Source: CAYSPT01 sp964432985
Lineage (GTDB): Bacteria; Muiribacteriota; CAYSPT01
Direction: 5' to 3'
DNA: 43,442 bases
NCBI GenBank assembly: GCA_964432985.1
Contig: CAYSPT010000043.1
Location: forward strand, 1-43,442
The position numbers were made by a program, and so were the translations under genes. This document shows positions 36,961-43,442 of this stretch, piece by piece; positions within the stretch are counted from its first letter, which is position 1; each line of letters opens with the position of its first letter. The notes under the pieces are model-generated. The model was not told where the DNA came from, did no database searches, and saw only the letters and a list, made by a program, of their open reading frames with translations.

Positions 36961-36996
36961 AAGTGGGAACATCGTTAAATCAGGTACATCGTCTTG

Positions 36997-37018
36997 TTAC
37001 CGGCCAGGGAGCCGGCAA
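36997..37018 (-). other. Hairpin just downstream of the zinc-ribbon microprotein gene
   Basis: On the minus strand TTGCCGGC and GCCGGTAA pair over 8 positions (one G-T) with loop TCCCTG, 6 bases after the stop at 37025. No T-run follows, so it may be a weak terminator or an mRNA 3' stabiliser. Confidence 0.5.
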
Positions 37019-37024
37019 ATCCTA

Positions 37025-37183
37025 CTACACTATCGGAAGGGAATCCGAAAAAGAATCCAGTTCTGTTATTCCTTTGTAAAAGATTATGAAAGCACACTCA
37101 CAACACTTCAAGGCCGAGTGATTCATTTCGGTGTCTTTGTATACCTTTTTGGACATTCTCGACTGGCAGATGGGACAATTCAC
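37025..37183 (-). CDS. 52-residue zinc-ribbon microprotein
   Basis: A short gene starting with GTG at 37183 and ending with TAG at 37025-37027. The product begins 'MNCPICQSRMSKK' and continues to 'LKCCECAFIIFYKG', giving Cys3-x2-Cys6 and Cys27/Cys28-x-Cys30: a single zinc ribbon, then an acidic C-terminal tail. Support: AAAGGAGG ends 8 bases before the GTG, the CxxC pair follows at once as in many small zinc-ribbon proteins, and a near-perfect sigma-28 promoter lies about 105 bases upstream in the same orientation. No family is recognised. Overlapping longer open frames in this area lack such support. Expression with motility or chemotaxis genes would be expected if sigma-28 is used. Confidence 0.75.
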   Translation of the reverse strand: MNCPICQSRMSKKVYKDTEMNHSALKCCECAFIIFYKGITELDSFSDSLPIV

Positions 37184-37287
37184 GAGTGAGGCCTCCTTTC
37201 CTCCGCTTACTCCGTTTCGTTTTTATCTGGTTCGGTTTGGTCGGGTTTATCCTTGTTTTCGTTTGGTGTAAAACCTTCCCTCTAAAT

Positions 37288-37314
37288 GTATCGGCACGCA
37301 AACGGAAAACTTTA
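37288..37314 (-). promoter_or_regulatory. Sigma-28 (FliA/SigD) type promoter
   Basis: On the minus strand TAAAGTTT (37314 to 37307), an 11-base spacer and GCCGATAC (37295 to 37288) match the FliA consensus TAAAGTTT-N11-GCCGATAA at 15 of 16 positions. Transcription would start near 37281, about 98 bases before the GTG of the zinc-ribbon microprotein gene; the leader is A/C-rich and looks unstructured. Confidence 0.75.
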
Positions 37315-37357
37315 GCGTTTTTTTCAAAAAACTTTGTATTTTTTTTTTAGGAAGGAA

Positions 37358-38782
37358 CTACAGACAGTAGTACAGGTTCATCTCGAAGGGGTGCGGCCGG
37401 TTGCGGACCGCGATGATTTCCTTGGTCTTCTCCGTGATCCAGCTGTGGATAAGATCTTCGTTGAACACCCCGCCTGACAGCAAGTAGTCGTGGTCGTCCT
37501 TCAGCGCCTCCAGTGCTTCTTCCAGGGAAGACGGGATGGAGTGGAGCTTTGCCTGCCGCTCGGGAGACCAGTCGAACACGCTCTCGTCGAAGGGACCGTA
37601 CCCGTTTTCAGGAGTGGGCATTATTTTGTTCTTGATCCCGTCCAGCCCGGCCATCAACAGCGCGCTCATGGCCAGGTAATAGTTACAGGTGCCGTCGCTG
37701 GTGCGAAACTCGATTCGCTTTGCATCTTTGCTGGTGGCATATTTCGGGATGCGGATGGCGGCGCTGCGGTTGGCCAGCCCGAAGAAGAGCTTGACAGGCG
37801 CTTCGAACCCGGGCAGCAGCCGTTTGAACGAGTTGGTGCTGGGGTTGGTCAGGGCGGACAGCGACCGGCCGTGCTTCAGGATGCCGCCGATAAAGCACAG
37901 CGCTTCGTCGGACAGATCTGCATATCCCCCTTTTTTATAGAAAATATTCTTCCCCTTTTTCCTGAGCTGGATGTGGAAGTGCATGCCGTTTCCAGGTTCG
38001 TCGTAGATGGGCTTGGGCATGAAGGTGGCGGTGAGGCCGTTGGCCAAAGCCGTGTTGTGGATAATGTCCTTCACGTACATCATCTTGTCTGTAATGATGT
38101 CGAAGTCGAGCATCTCAGTTTCAATCTCCTGCTGTCCTGAGAGACCCACTTCGTGATGATGGTAGCGTACCGGGCAGCCGATGGTTTCGATGAGACCCAC
38201 CATCTCCTCGCGGACATCGGCATACTTGTCGAAGGGGACGTCGATGTGATAGCCCTTGCGGTTGGCCACGGCGGTCCCGTCCACGTCCTGGTACCCACCG
38301 GGGAGGTCGTTTTTGTTTTCAGCGGAGGTGAACTTGTAACCGGCGCTGAATTTGCCGTTATTGATGATGGCCTCGTTGAACAGGTAGAACTCGAACTCTG
38401 GAATCCATAGGGAGGTGTCAGCAATACCGGTTGCCTGGAGGTATTTCTGGGCTCGCCTGGCCACGCTGCGCGGATCTTTCTCGACACCCTCCCGGGTGTC
38501 GGCGTCGCAGATGAAGGACAGCATCCTGAGGGTCGGATACCCGGTGAAAGGGTCCAGGATGATGGTGGACAGGTCGGGAATGATGACCATGTCTCCCGAT
38601 TCCACTGACTTCATCCCGGGGATGCTCGATCCGTCAAACGCGACTCCGTGCTCCAGAACGTATTTCAGCCGGCGGGCCGGAAAAGAAATGTGATACCAGT
38701 TACCGATGAGATCGGAGTATTTAAGGTCGATGCTCTTGATGTCGTGTTCCTTGACCAGGTTGATCGCGTGCTCCAGTGTCAT
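37358..38782 (-). CDS. glnA: Glutamine synthetase type I
   Basis: A 474-residue glutamine synthetase, which makes glutamine from glutamate, ammonia and ATP in the cytoplasm. Visible signatures: the N-terminal beta-grasp with 'VAFDGSSIPGMKSVESGDM' (conserved latch and Asp), 'IPEFEFYLF', 'YHHHEVGLSGQQEIE', 'FMPKPIYDEPGNGMHFHIQL', 'NPSTNSFKRLLPGFEAPV' and 'RSAAIRIPKYA'. Length fits the bacterial GSI class. In adenylylated GSI the C-terminal region carries the motif NLYDLP; here the matching stretch is 'ESVFDWSP' with Phe403 where the modified Tyr would be. Classical GlnE control therefore seems absent, if my alignment by eye is right. The ATG at 38782 has AAAGGAG 8 bases upstream. No clear sigma-54 promoter precedes it. 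Confidence 0.97.
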   Translation of the reverse strand: MTLEHAINLVKEHDIKSIDLKYSDLIGNWYHISFPARRLKYVLEHGVAFDGSSIPGMKSVESGDMVIIPDLSTIILDPFTGYPTLRMLSFICDADTREGVEKDPRSVARRAQKYLQATGIADTSLWIPEFEFYLFNEAIINNGKFSAGYKFTSAENKNDLPGGYQDVDGTAVANRKGYHIDVPFDKYADVREEMVGLIETIGCPVRYHHHEVGLSGQQEIETEMLDFDIITDKMMYVKDIIHNTALANGLTATFMPKPIYDEPGNGMHFHIQLRKKGKNIFYKKGGYADLSDEALCFIGGILKHGRSLSALTNPSTNSFKRLLPGFEAPVKLFFGLANRSAAIRIPKYATSKDAKRIEFRTSDGTCNYYLAMSALLMAGLDGIKNKIMPTPENGYGPFDESVFDWSPERQAKLHSIPSSLEEALEALKDDHDYLLSGGVFNEDLIHSWITEKTKEIIAVRNRPHPFEMNLYYCL

Positions 38783-38934
38783 GGCTGTTTCTCCTTTTGT
38801 AGTACGTTCATTTAGCACCTATCTCATGCTTAACTCGTGGCGGCGTCAATCGCGGCCGTGCCATTCGCGAAGTATAAATAGAATTTCTGGTGTAGATGAT
38901 ATCGTATATGGCCGCGGAAAGGCAATTAAGGTTG

Positions 38935-40314
38935 TTACTGGTCTGTTTCTCCCATGGCCGACTTGATGTCGTCAATACCCGTAATGACTTTGTTCCTCGA
39001 ACCTTTGTCGGGGGCGCATTTCAGGGCTTTTTCCATGGTATCCAGCGCTTCCCGGCTCCGGCCTGAATCGTGCATGGATTCGGCCAGCATGATCATGGCC
39101 AGCACGTATTTTTTCCGGGCGCTGTAGAAACGCTGGTAGATGCTGATGGCGGATCTCAGTTCAAGCTCCGCCGCCACGGGCTCTTTGCGGGAAAGGTGCC
39201 GGACACCGTTTCTGGCGTGTCGTATGGACCGCAGACAGGCATCAGCGAATTTGTCGTCCGGGTTTCCGATCAGGATCTTTTCGAACAGGGCGGCGGCTTT
39301 ATTGATACTTCCCCGATCCATGAGGATCAGGCCCAGGCAGTACTGCGCTGCCATCGGGGTGGAGTTGAAGCGTAATGATTTCATCAGTTCGGTGGTGGCT
39401 TCACCCGGCCGGAATGTTTCATAGTAACAGAATCCCAGGTACTTGTGGATCATGGCCAGATGGTACCGCTTGCCGAGCAGGAAGGCGCCGTTTTCGGCTG
39501 ATTCCGCCAGGGTAAGGGCCGTGCTGAAATGCTCTTCGGCCTGCTTGTAGTTCTTCGTTCGGTAGTGGATGATACCCAGCGCGCTGTGGGCCCGGTGCTG
39601 CTGCGGGTCCAGGTCCAGGGCCCGGCGGAATTCAGCTTCGGCATTGCGCAGAAGCATCTCATCATTTCCCCCGGCGTTGAGAAACATGAATCCGTTTTGC
39701 ATGTGGGTTTCCATTTTGTCGATGTTAACGAAGTAGGTTGAACCGCCTGAATCTACCGGTTTGTGGACCGCGCCCCGCTCCAGCAGCCTGTACCCATCGG
39801 CGGTCTTCCGCAAGAAATAAGAGGGATACGATATGATCCTGCGTATGTCCCCGTCGGGCTGCAGGTACTCAATCGTTTCGCGGACGGTGACAGCGGCATC
39901 GCAGGCGAAAACCTGGCCCTCGCCGGTTTCCACGGTTATGTCTTCGTGGGTGAGGGCGATTGCGACCACTGCGCTGAAATCCCTCTCAAGTTGTTCCCGG
40001 GAGTGCGACAGTGATTTGGGCAGGCTCATGCTCGTCAGGCCGTCTATATCTTTGGCGCAGTAGCACTCCCTGTACCTCTTCAGCCAGGCGGTAACAGAAA
40101 CTGCCCCATCGGTAACCGAAACTGCCCCATCGGTAACCGAAGCTGCCCCATCGGTAACAGAAGCTGACAAACCGCCGTCTTCCAAGGTTTCCGGCTCCGG
40201 TTGACTCTCCAGCGACATCACAGACGAGGCGTGCGCTCTTCCCTGGCACAGGACGGTGAGCAGGCAGATGGCGGCGATGAGTTTGAATGCGGCGAGCAGG
40301 CGTTTGCGGTTCAT
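38935..40314 (-). CDS. Exported TPR protein with SVTDGA repeats
   Basis: A 459-residue protein with a Sec signal peptide (about 1-30, 'LIAAICLLTVLCQGRAHA'). A Ser/Thr-rich stretch holds three to four SVTDGA(V/A) heptads (about 48-75). An NTF2-like segment follows (about 76-185, 'LKRYRECYCAKDIDGLTSM'), as often found before periplasmic TPRs, and then six or so TPRs (about 205-450), for example 'AEFRRALDLDPQQHRAHSAL' and 'AEEHFSTALTLAESAENGAF'. A periplasmic scaffold role is inferred; no partner is visible. The ATG at 40314 has GAGGGAC 6 bases upstream. A sigma-54-like promoter sits about 90 bases further upstream. It lies 152 bases upstream of glnA on the same strand. Confidence 0.85.
   Translation of the reverse strand: MNRKRLLAAFKLIAAICLLTVLCQGRAHASSVMSLESQPEPETLEDGGLSASVTDGAASVTDGAVSVTDGAVSVTAWLKRYRECYCAKDIDGLTSMSLPKSLSHSREQLERDFSAVVAIALTHEDITVETGEGQVFACDAAVTVRETIEYLQPDGDIRRIISYPSYFLRKTADGYRLLERGAVHKPVDSGGSTYFVNIDKMETHMQNGFMFLNAGGNDEMLLRNAEAEFRRALDLDPQQHRAHSALGIIHYRTKNYKQAEEHFSTALTLAESAENGAFLLGKRYHLAMIHKYLGFCYYETFRPGEATTELMKSLRFNSTPMAAQYCLGLILMDRGSINKAAALFEKILIGNPDDKFADACLRSIRHARNGVRHLSRKEPVAAELELRSAISIYQRFYSARKKYVLAMIMLAESMHDSGRSREALDTMEKALKCAPDKGSRNKVITGIDDIKSAMGETDQ
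40090..40173 (-). repeat. In-frame 21-bp repeat encoding SVTDGA(V/A)
   Basis: Four 21-base units begin at 40090, 40111, 40132 and 40153; neighbouring units differ at one base, with the last one degenerate. They encode the heptad run near the N-terminus of the exported TPR protein. Confidence 0.95.
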
Positions 40315-40401
40315 TGACCGGTCCCTCGCTTTCCTTACTATTTCAAAAGTTAAGGCTGACGATTGTTTAAGTCGATCATGTTTAAGCTAATCCTCTATTA
40401 A

Positions 40402-40417
40402 AGCGAGTGTCATGCCA
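40402..40417 (-). promoter_or_regulatory. Sigma-54 (RpoN) type promoter candidate
   Basis: The minus strand reads TGGCATGACACTCGCT. It keeps GG at -24 and GC at -12 at exact 12-base offset and matches TGGCACG-N4-TTGCW except at two positions. It would start transcription near 40391, about 77 bases before the ATG at 40314. Confidence 0.5.
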
Positions 40418-40658
40418 ACTATAGGCAGCAATTCTAAAAGGCTTGTAAACAGGGGACTTCGGGATGTTGAAGAAAAGCAGATATCACACTTGTTTACCGT
40501 GCTAGTGGCATTCTATGAACAGTGCCTGTACATGAATTGTATTTACACGGGGATTTTATAGTTGCCGACGTTGGTGGAATTCTCTGCTTTATAGAAGATT
40601 ACCAGAAGACTGAACGTGAAACCTGGAGGCAGGACTGGAAGTGCAAATCGCTAAAGTG

Positions 40659-40680
40659 AAAAAGTGAAGCCTGATCCTCT
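40659..40680 (+). repeat. Dispersed 22-base intergenic motif, copy 2
   Basis: AAAAAGTGAAGCCTGATCCTCT matches the minus-strand copy at 28888-28909 at 21 of 22 bases, 11.7 kb away. Confidence 0.6.
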
Positions 40681-40852
40681 CTTTCATTTTGATTAAACCT
40701 GACTTTCTGGTTGTGTGGCACCTGTATTCCAGAGACAAGGGGCTGTGAGGTGAAAAACGTTCTAAATTTTACAACGTTTTCAGTAATGGAGCGGTGCCCA
40801 TGCCGTAGTTTTGGCAAATTTCGCTACAATGGTGATGTAAACCTCGTATGTA

Positions 40853-40874
40853 ATTAAGTCAAACCTGATCCTCT
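40853..40874 (+). repeat. Dispersed 22-base intergenic motif, copy 3
   Basis: ATTAAGTCAAACCTGATCCTCT matches copy 2 at 18 of 22 bases, with the core CCTGATCCTCT identical. It lies about 85 bases before the C69 dipeptidase gene. Confidence 0.5.
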
Positions 40875-40960
40875 GGTGGTGCGGCGCTTGAATAACGTGG
40901 TAGCATTGAATCTGATCAGGATGTGATTGATAGGTTATGATTGACGTGAGAGAGATCCGT

Positions 40961-42382
40961 ATGAAAGACAAAACGCTGCTGGTTGTAGTAGCGCTGGCAT
41001 TAATGCTATCGGGGAGGGTGATTTGCCCGGTGGGTGCATGCACTTCGATAATCATCGGCAAAGACCGCTCAGTGACCGGTACCGTCATGCTCGGCCACAA
41101 CGAGGATCTTGGTAAAAACTCGGCCCACCACCTGGTGGTACGTCCCGCTGTCACTTACCGGGACGGTGACTGCTACGAAACAATATCCGGTGCGAAACTG
41201 CCCCAGCCGCCCGAAACCTGCCGGTATATAGCCTCGAAGATATTCGACAAGAACCACTATCCCGGAGACATTACCAGCGGGGTGAATGAGCACCGGGTGG
41301 CCGTGGTGAACAACATGTCGTGGTCGCGGGATGTCCCGAAGGAAACCGCCTGGGAAAAGATCGAAGGCGGGGTGATTTGGACCGAGTTCACCCAGATGGC
41401 GCTTGAGAGAGCGAAAACTGCCCGGGAGGCCGTGCTTATTATCGGTGATCTGGTGGAGCGTTGCAAGCTGAGCATGGATCCCGGCACCATGTTCGCCGTG
41501 GTTGATCCTGGCGAGGGCTGGTGGGTGGAGGTTGCACGCGGTGGTCAGTGGATTGCTGTCCGGGTGCCCGATGACGCCGCTCAGGCCAGGGCCAACTGCT
41601 TCAGAATCGGCGCCGTCGACCTGGACGACGGGGCCAATGTTCTGCATTCCAAAACCATTATCGAGTACGCCGTAAAGGCCGGCTGGTTCGAGCCGGGGGT
41701 GCAGAAGTTCGACTTCGCCCGGGTTTACGGTGACGGGGAAAACAACGTCGATCCGTACAACACCGTCCGGCACGAAATGATCGAATCGATGCTCGGTGAA
41801 GCCGACAATGTCTCCGTGGCGGAGATGATGGCGGTCCTGCGCACCACCTACGAGGACACCGAGCATTACAAGGAAGACAAAGTCACCGGTTCACCGTTCA
41901 AGACGGGGGTCCGGACGGTGGCCAGGCTCAGCACCGAGATCAGCGCCGTGGTGGAGTTCAAGAAAGATCTTCCGGCTCAGCTGGGCACGGTGATGTGGTG
42001 GAACATGGGAACACCCAACACCGGATGCTACATTCCCTGGTATCTAGGGACGCTTCGTTTTCCCGAACCGTTTCAAACCGGTACCGAAAACTTTTCGGAT
42101 AATTCCGCCTACTGGATCTTCTTCGAGCTCACCCGCCTGGCCCACGCCCACTACCGGCGGGTCATGCCCGGAATCACGCGGACCTGGAGCGCGTTTGAAA
42201 ACCACGAAATGACCATGCAGGAGGCGGTAGAGCGGGAAGTGCTGGTCCTGTACAGAGAAAAGGGACCCGAAGCCGCCATGGAGTTTGTTACCTGGTACTC
42301 CAGCGCGCTTGCATCCCGGAGTCTGGACGTGGCCCGGAAACTTATCAGGGACATCAAAACTGAGACATATCGAGAAGAGTAG
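40961..42382 (+). CDS. Peptidase C69 family dipeptidase (PepD/U34)
   Basis: A 473-residue Ntn-hydrolase fold dipeptidase. A signal peptide ('LLVVVALALMLSGRVICPVG') ends directly before the catalytic N-terminal nucleophile Cys27 in 'ACTSIIIGKDRSVTG', so removal of the leader would expose the active cysteine, as the mechanism requires. Other family marks are 'GHNEDLGKNSAHH', 'GVNEHRVAVVNNMSWSR', 'DPGEGWWVEVARGGQWIAVRV', 'ANCFRIG' and 'MWWNMGTPNTGCYIPWY'. It is likely periplasmic and cuts dipeptides. The ATG at 40961 follows GAGAGAG by about 6 bases; the in-frame ATG at 40937 with AGG close by is the alternative. It is convergent with the C39-like protease gene across a pair of hairpin repeats. 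Confidence 0.92.
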   Translation: MKDKTLLVVVALALMLSGRVICPVGACTSIIIGKDRSVTGTVMLGHNEDLGKNSAHHLVVRPAVTYRDGDCYETISGAKLPQPPETCRYIASKIFDKNHYPGDITSGVNEHRVAVVNNMSWSRDVPKETAWEKIEGGVIWTEFTQMALERAKTAREAVLIIGDLVERCKLSMDPGTMFAVVDPGEGWWVEVARGGQWIAVRVPDDAAQARANCFRIGAVDLDDGANVLHSKTIIEYAVKAGWFEPGVQKFDFARVYGDGENNVDPYNTVRHEMIESMLGEADNVSVAEMMAVLRTTYEDTEHYKEDKVTGSPFKTGVRTVARLSTEISAVVEFKKDLPAQLGTVMWWNMGTPNTGCYIPWYLGTLRFPEPFQTGTENFSDNSAYWIFFELTRLAHAHYRRVMPGITRTWSAFENHEMTMQEAVEREVLVLYREKGPEAAMEFVTWYSSALASRSLDVARKLIRDIKTETYREE

Positions 42383-42409
42383 ATTTCATAATTGAGAATG
42401 CAGCGAATA

Positions 42410-42485
42410 GCGAAGAGTCATCCGCCGACTTGATCGGCGGATCCACCGCGAAGAGTCATCCGCCGACTTAATCGGCGGATCCACC
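42410..42485. repeat. Tandem 38-bp repeat, each copy carrying a 9-bp hairpin
   Basis: Two copies (42410-42447 and 42448-42485) differ at one base. Each contains ATCCGCCGA and TCGGCGGAT arms around a 5-base loop (hairpins at 42420-42442 and 42458-42480). The single difference lies in the loop. They sit between two convergent stop codons, a place for a bidirectional terminator, though no T-tract follows. Confidence 0.9.
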
Positions 42486-42533
42486 TGGCAATCAAGCCTG
42501 GACGGATAATCTTGTATTCGCTCACCGAGTCGG

Positions 42534-43190
42534 TCATTCCATTCGCAGAATCTCTCCGGGATCGTATGTCCGCGTCTCTTCTTCAGGGGTGATAATCATC
42601 CCGAAGTGATGCAGCGGCTCTTCCCCGTCCACGTCATGCCACCGTGTGAGAAACTCCCCGGTGGGAACGTAGGTGTAATTGCCCAGCGTCGACGGGTCCA
42701 TGAAATAGATCCGCTGGTGATCGTAGCCGATGGCCACCGCGTAGTGTCCGTCCTCCCAGTCCGTGGCATAATCCACCGGTCTGCCGGGCCAGGCCTGCAG
42801 CAGCACGATCACCGGTTTCTTCTGGTCAAGGGCCCGTTTGAGGTAATCCAGGGACATGCCGGTGATGATGTCCGCCCTGAATCCCTGTGACCGGACAAAC
42901 GCGGCAATGCTGCGGTACCGGGTGCCGTTTTCCGGGTCTACCTCCAGGTTGTCTATCAACTGGTCCTCGCGCCACTCCTGCTGGTAGTAATACAGCACCG
43001 ACTGCAGCGCCGCCACTCCGCAGGTGTAGTCGGTGGCCTGGCGCGTCAGGGGCACCCGGATGAGGACGGGTACGGCATCCAGTGTGATGGCCGGCGTTTC
43101 CGGCTTCTCCGCCCGGCCGGGAAAAACCGTGGTGAATGTGCAAAAAATGAACAGAACAGCGAAAGCAGTCGTGGAGTCCTTCGAGCGCAT
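42534..43190 (-). CDS. Secreted C39-like papain-fold cysteine protease
   Basis: A 218-residue protein with a Sec signal peptide ('FAVLFIFCTFTTVFPGRA'). It matches the Peptidase_C39_2 type: nucleophile Cys57 in 'QATDYTCGVAALQSVLYYY', a helix carrying 'YRSIAAFVRSQGF', 'LKRALDQKKPVIVLLQAW', catalytic His149 in 'WEDGHYAVAIGYD' and Asp165 in 'YFMDPS'. Bacteriocin-exporter C39 domains share this core, but no ABC transporter domain is attached, so it acts alone in the periplasm or outside. The substrate is unknown. The ATG at 43190 follows AAAGGAAA by 5-6 bases. Upstream, 43191-43442 is AT-rich, with AAGTATACT at 43238 and 43362 and no visible gene. Confidence 0.9.
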   Translation of the reverse strand: MRSKDSTTAFAVLFIFCTFTTVFPGRAEKPETPAITLDAVPVLIRVPLTRQATDYTCGVAALQSVLYYYQQEWREDQLIDNLEVDPENGTRYRSIAAFVRSQGFRADIITGMSLDYLKRALDQKKPVIVLLQAWPGRPVDYATDWEDGHYAVAIGYDHQRIYFMDPSTLGNYTYVPTGEFLTRWHDVDGEEPLHHFGMIITPEEETRTYDPGEILRME

Positions 43191-43442
43191 GTCACTTTCC
43201 TTTCCGTGAAACCCTCAAGCTCGTCACTTCCTTGTCCAAGTATACTTCCTGGAGTGGGAGTTATTCCAGTTCCCACGGGTGTATGATTTCTCACACTTTT
43301 TATGCAAAAAAAGGTGGAACCAGGTTAAGGAAAAAACGCTTTGTTTTATATCTAAAACATGAAGTATACTCAAAAGTATAAATAATTAGTTATATACATA
43401 AAAATGGCTTAATATTGACATACATTTAAAGCCTTTTAGGTG

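Larger units (their letters stand above)
40315..40960. other. Gene-free intergenic stretch with dispersed motifs
   Basis: About 650 bases between the divergent TPR and C69 dipeptidase genes. I find no convincing small gene. It holds a sigma-54-like promoter facing left (40402-40417), two good copies of the dispersed 'CCTGATCCTCT' motif (40659-40680 and 40853-40874) and weaker relatives near 40384 and 40690. Base composition is more AT-rich than the flanking genes. Confidence 0.7.

Noticed and set aside
36800..37189. 129-codon plus-strand open frame
   Set aside because: It runs through the 15-bp inverted repeat and antisense to the zinc-ribbon microprotein gene, with no Shine-Dalgarno or family features.
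37098..37301. 67-codon minus-strand open frame overlapping the microprotein in another frame
   Set aside because: Lys/Arg/Asn-rich translation of an A/C-rich leader; the GGAGG site and CxxC pairs belong to the other frame starting at 37183.
38841..38870. Sigma-54 promoter for glnA
   Set aside because: The minus strand has a perfect TGGCACG -24 element, but no GC lies at the required -12 spacing.
40708..40728. Sigma-54 promoter before the C69 dipeptidase
   Set aside because: TGGCACC-N4-TTCCA lacks the essential G of the -12 GC and lies about 240 bases from the gene.
7..43400. tRNA, rRNA, insertion sequence, integrase or prophage genes
   Set aside because: Nothing with the needed motifs was seen in genes or gaps; repeats here are not flanked by transposase genes.

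Overview
The window looks like a chromosomal segment of a diderm (Gram-negative type) bacterium of moderately high GC. The evidence is a PBP1C/alpha-2-macroglobulin pair, two TPR proteins ending in outer-membrane beta-barrels, many Sec signal peptides and clear Shine-Dalgarno sites. I cannot place it taxonomically. A CFI-box C-terminus and an ICxHCKKIRD zinc motif are features I associate with Desulfobacterota-like and related candidate lineages. I see no tRNA, rRNA, insertion sequence, integrase, phage gene or CRISPR array.

Layout. (1) 42-10344, minus strand: a HEAT-like protein, penicillin-binding protein 1C, a 1923-residue alpha-2-macroglobulin with an intact CxEQ thioester, and a GH130 glycoside phosphorylase. 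(2) 10497-12311, plus strand: a promoter with a palindromic operator, a C-terminal zinc-motif protein, and a terpene-cyclase-like toroid protein with its own near-consensus promoter placed so that its mRNA could be leaderless. (3) 12308-18843, minus strand: an alpha/beta hydrolase, a CHASE2-PP2C phosphatase, a secreted tandem zinc-finger metallopeptidase resembling DA1, and a YtcJ-like amidohydrolase. (4) 19095-36385, plus strand: a 2294-residue surface protein (seven FG-GAP blades, six Calx-beta domains, PKD-like domains, CFI-box) overlapping a TPR/beta-barrel gene, then a zf-TFIIB protein, a Doc-like Fic protein and a terminator. After the terminator come a GspE/PilB-type ATPase fused to four ~78-residue repeats, a STAS protein and a second TPR/beta-barrel paralogue. 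(5) 36404-43190, mixed strands: repeats, a 65-residue protein, a 52-residue zinc-ribbon microprotein behind a near-perfect sigma-28 promoter, type I glutamine synthetase, a TPR lipoprotein-like secreted protein behind a sigma-54-like promoter, a C69 dipeptidase and a C39-like protease.

The most distinctive part is 19095-36385. It combines a giant adhesin-like protein, two paralogous TPR outer-membrane barrels and an orphan traffic ATPase carrying unusual C-terminal repeats, with no pilin or other type II/IV pilus genes in the window. A surface export or attachment system is a reasonable hypothesis, but only that. The window is also rich in short tandem repeats (14-38 bp units), both in genes and between them, and carries a dispersed ~22-base intergenic motif.
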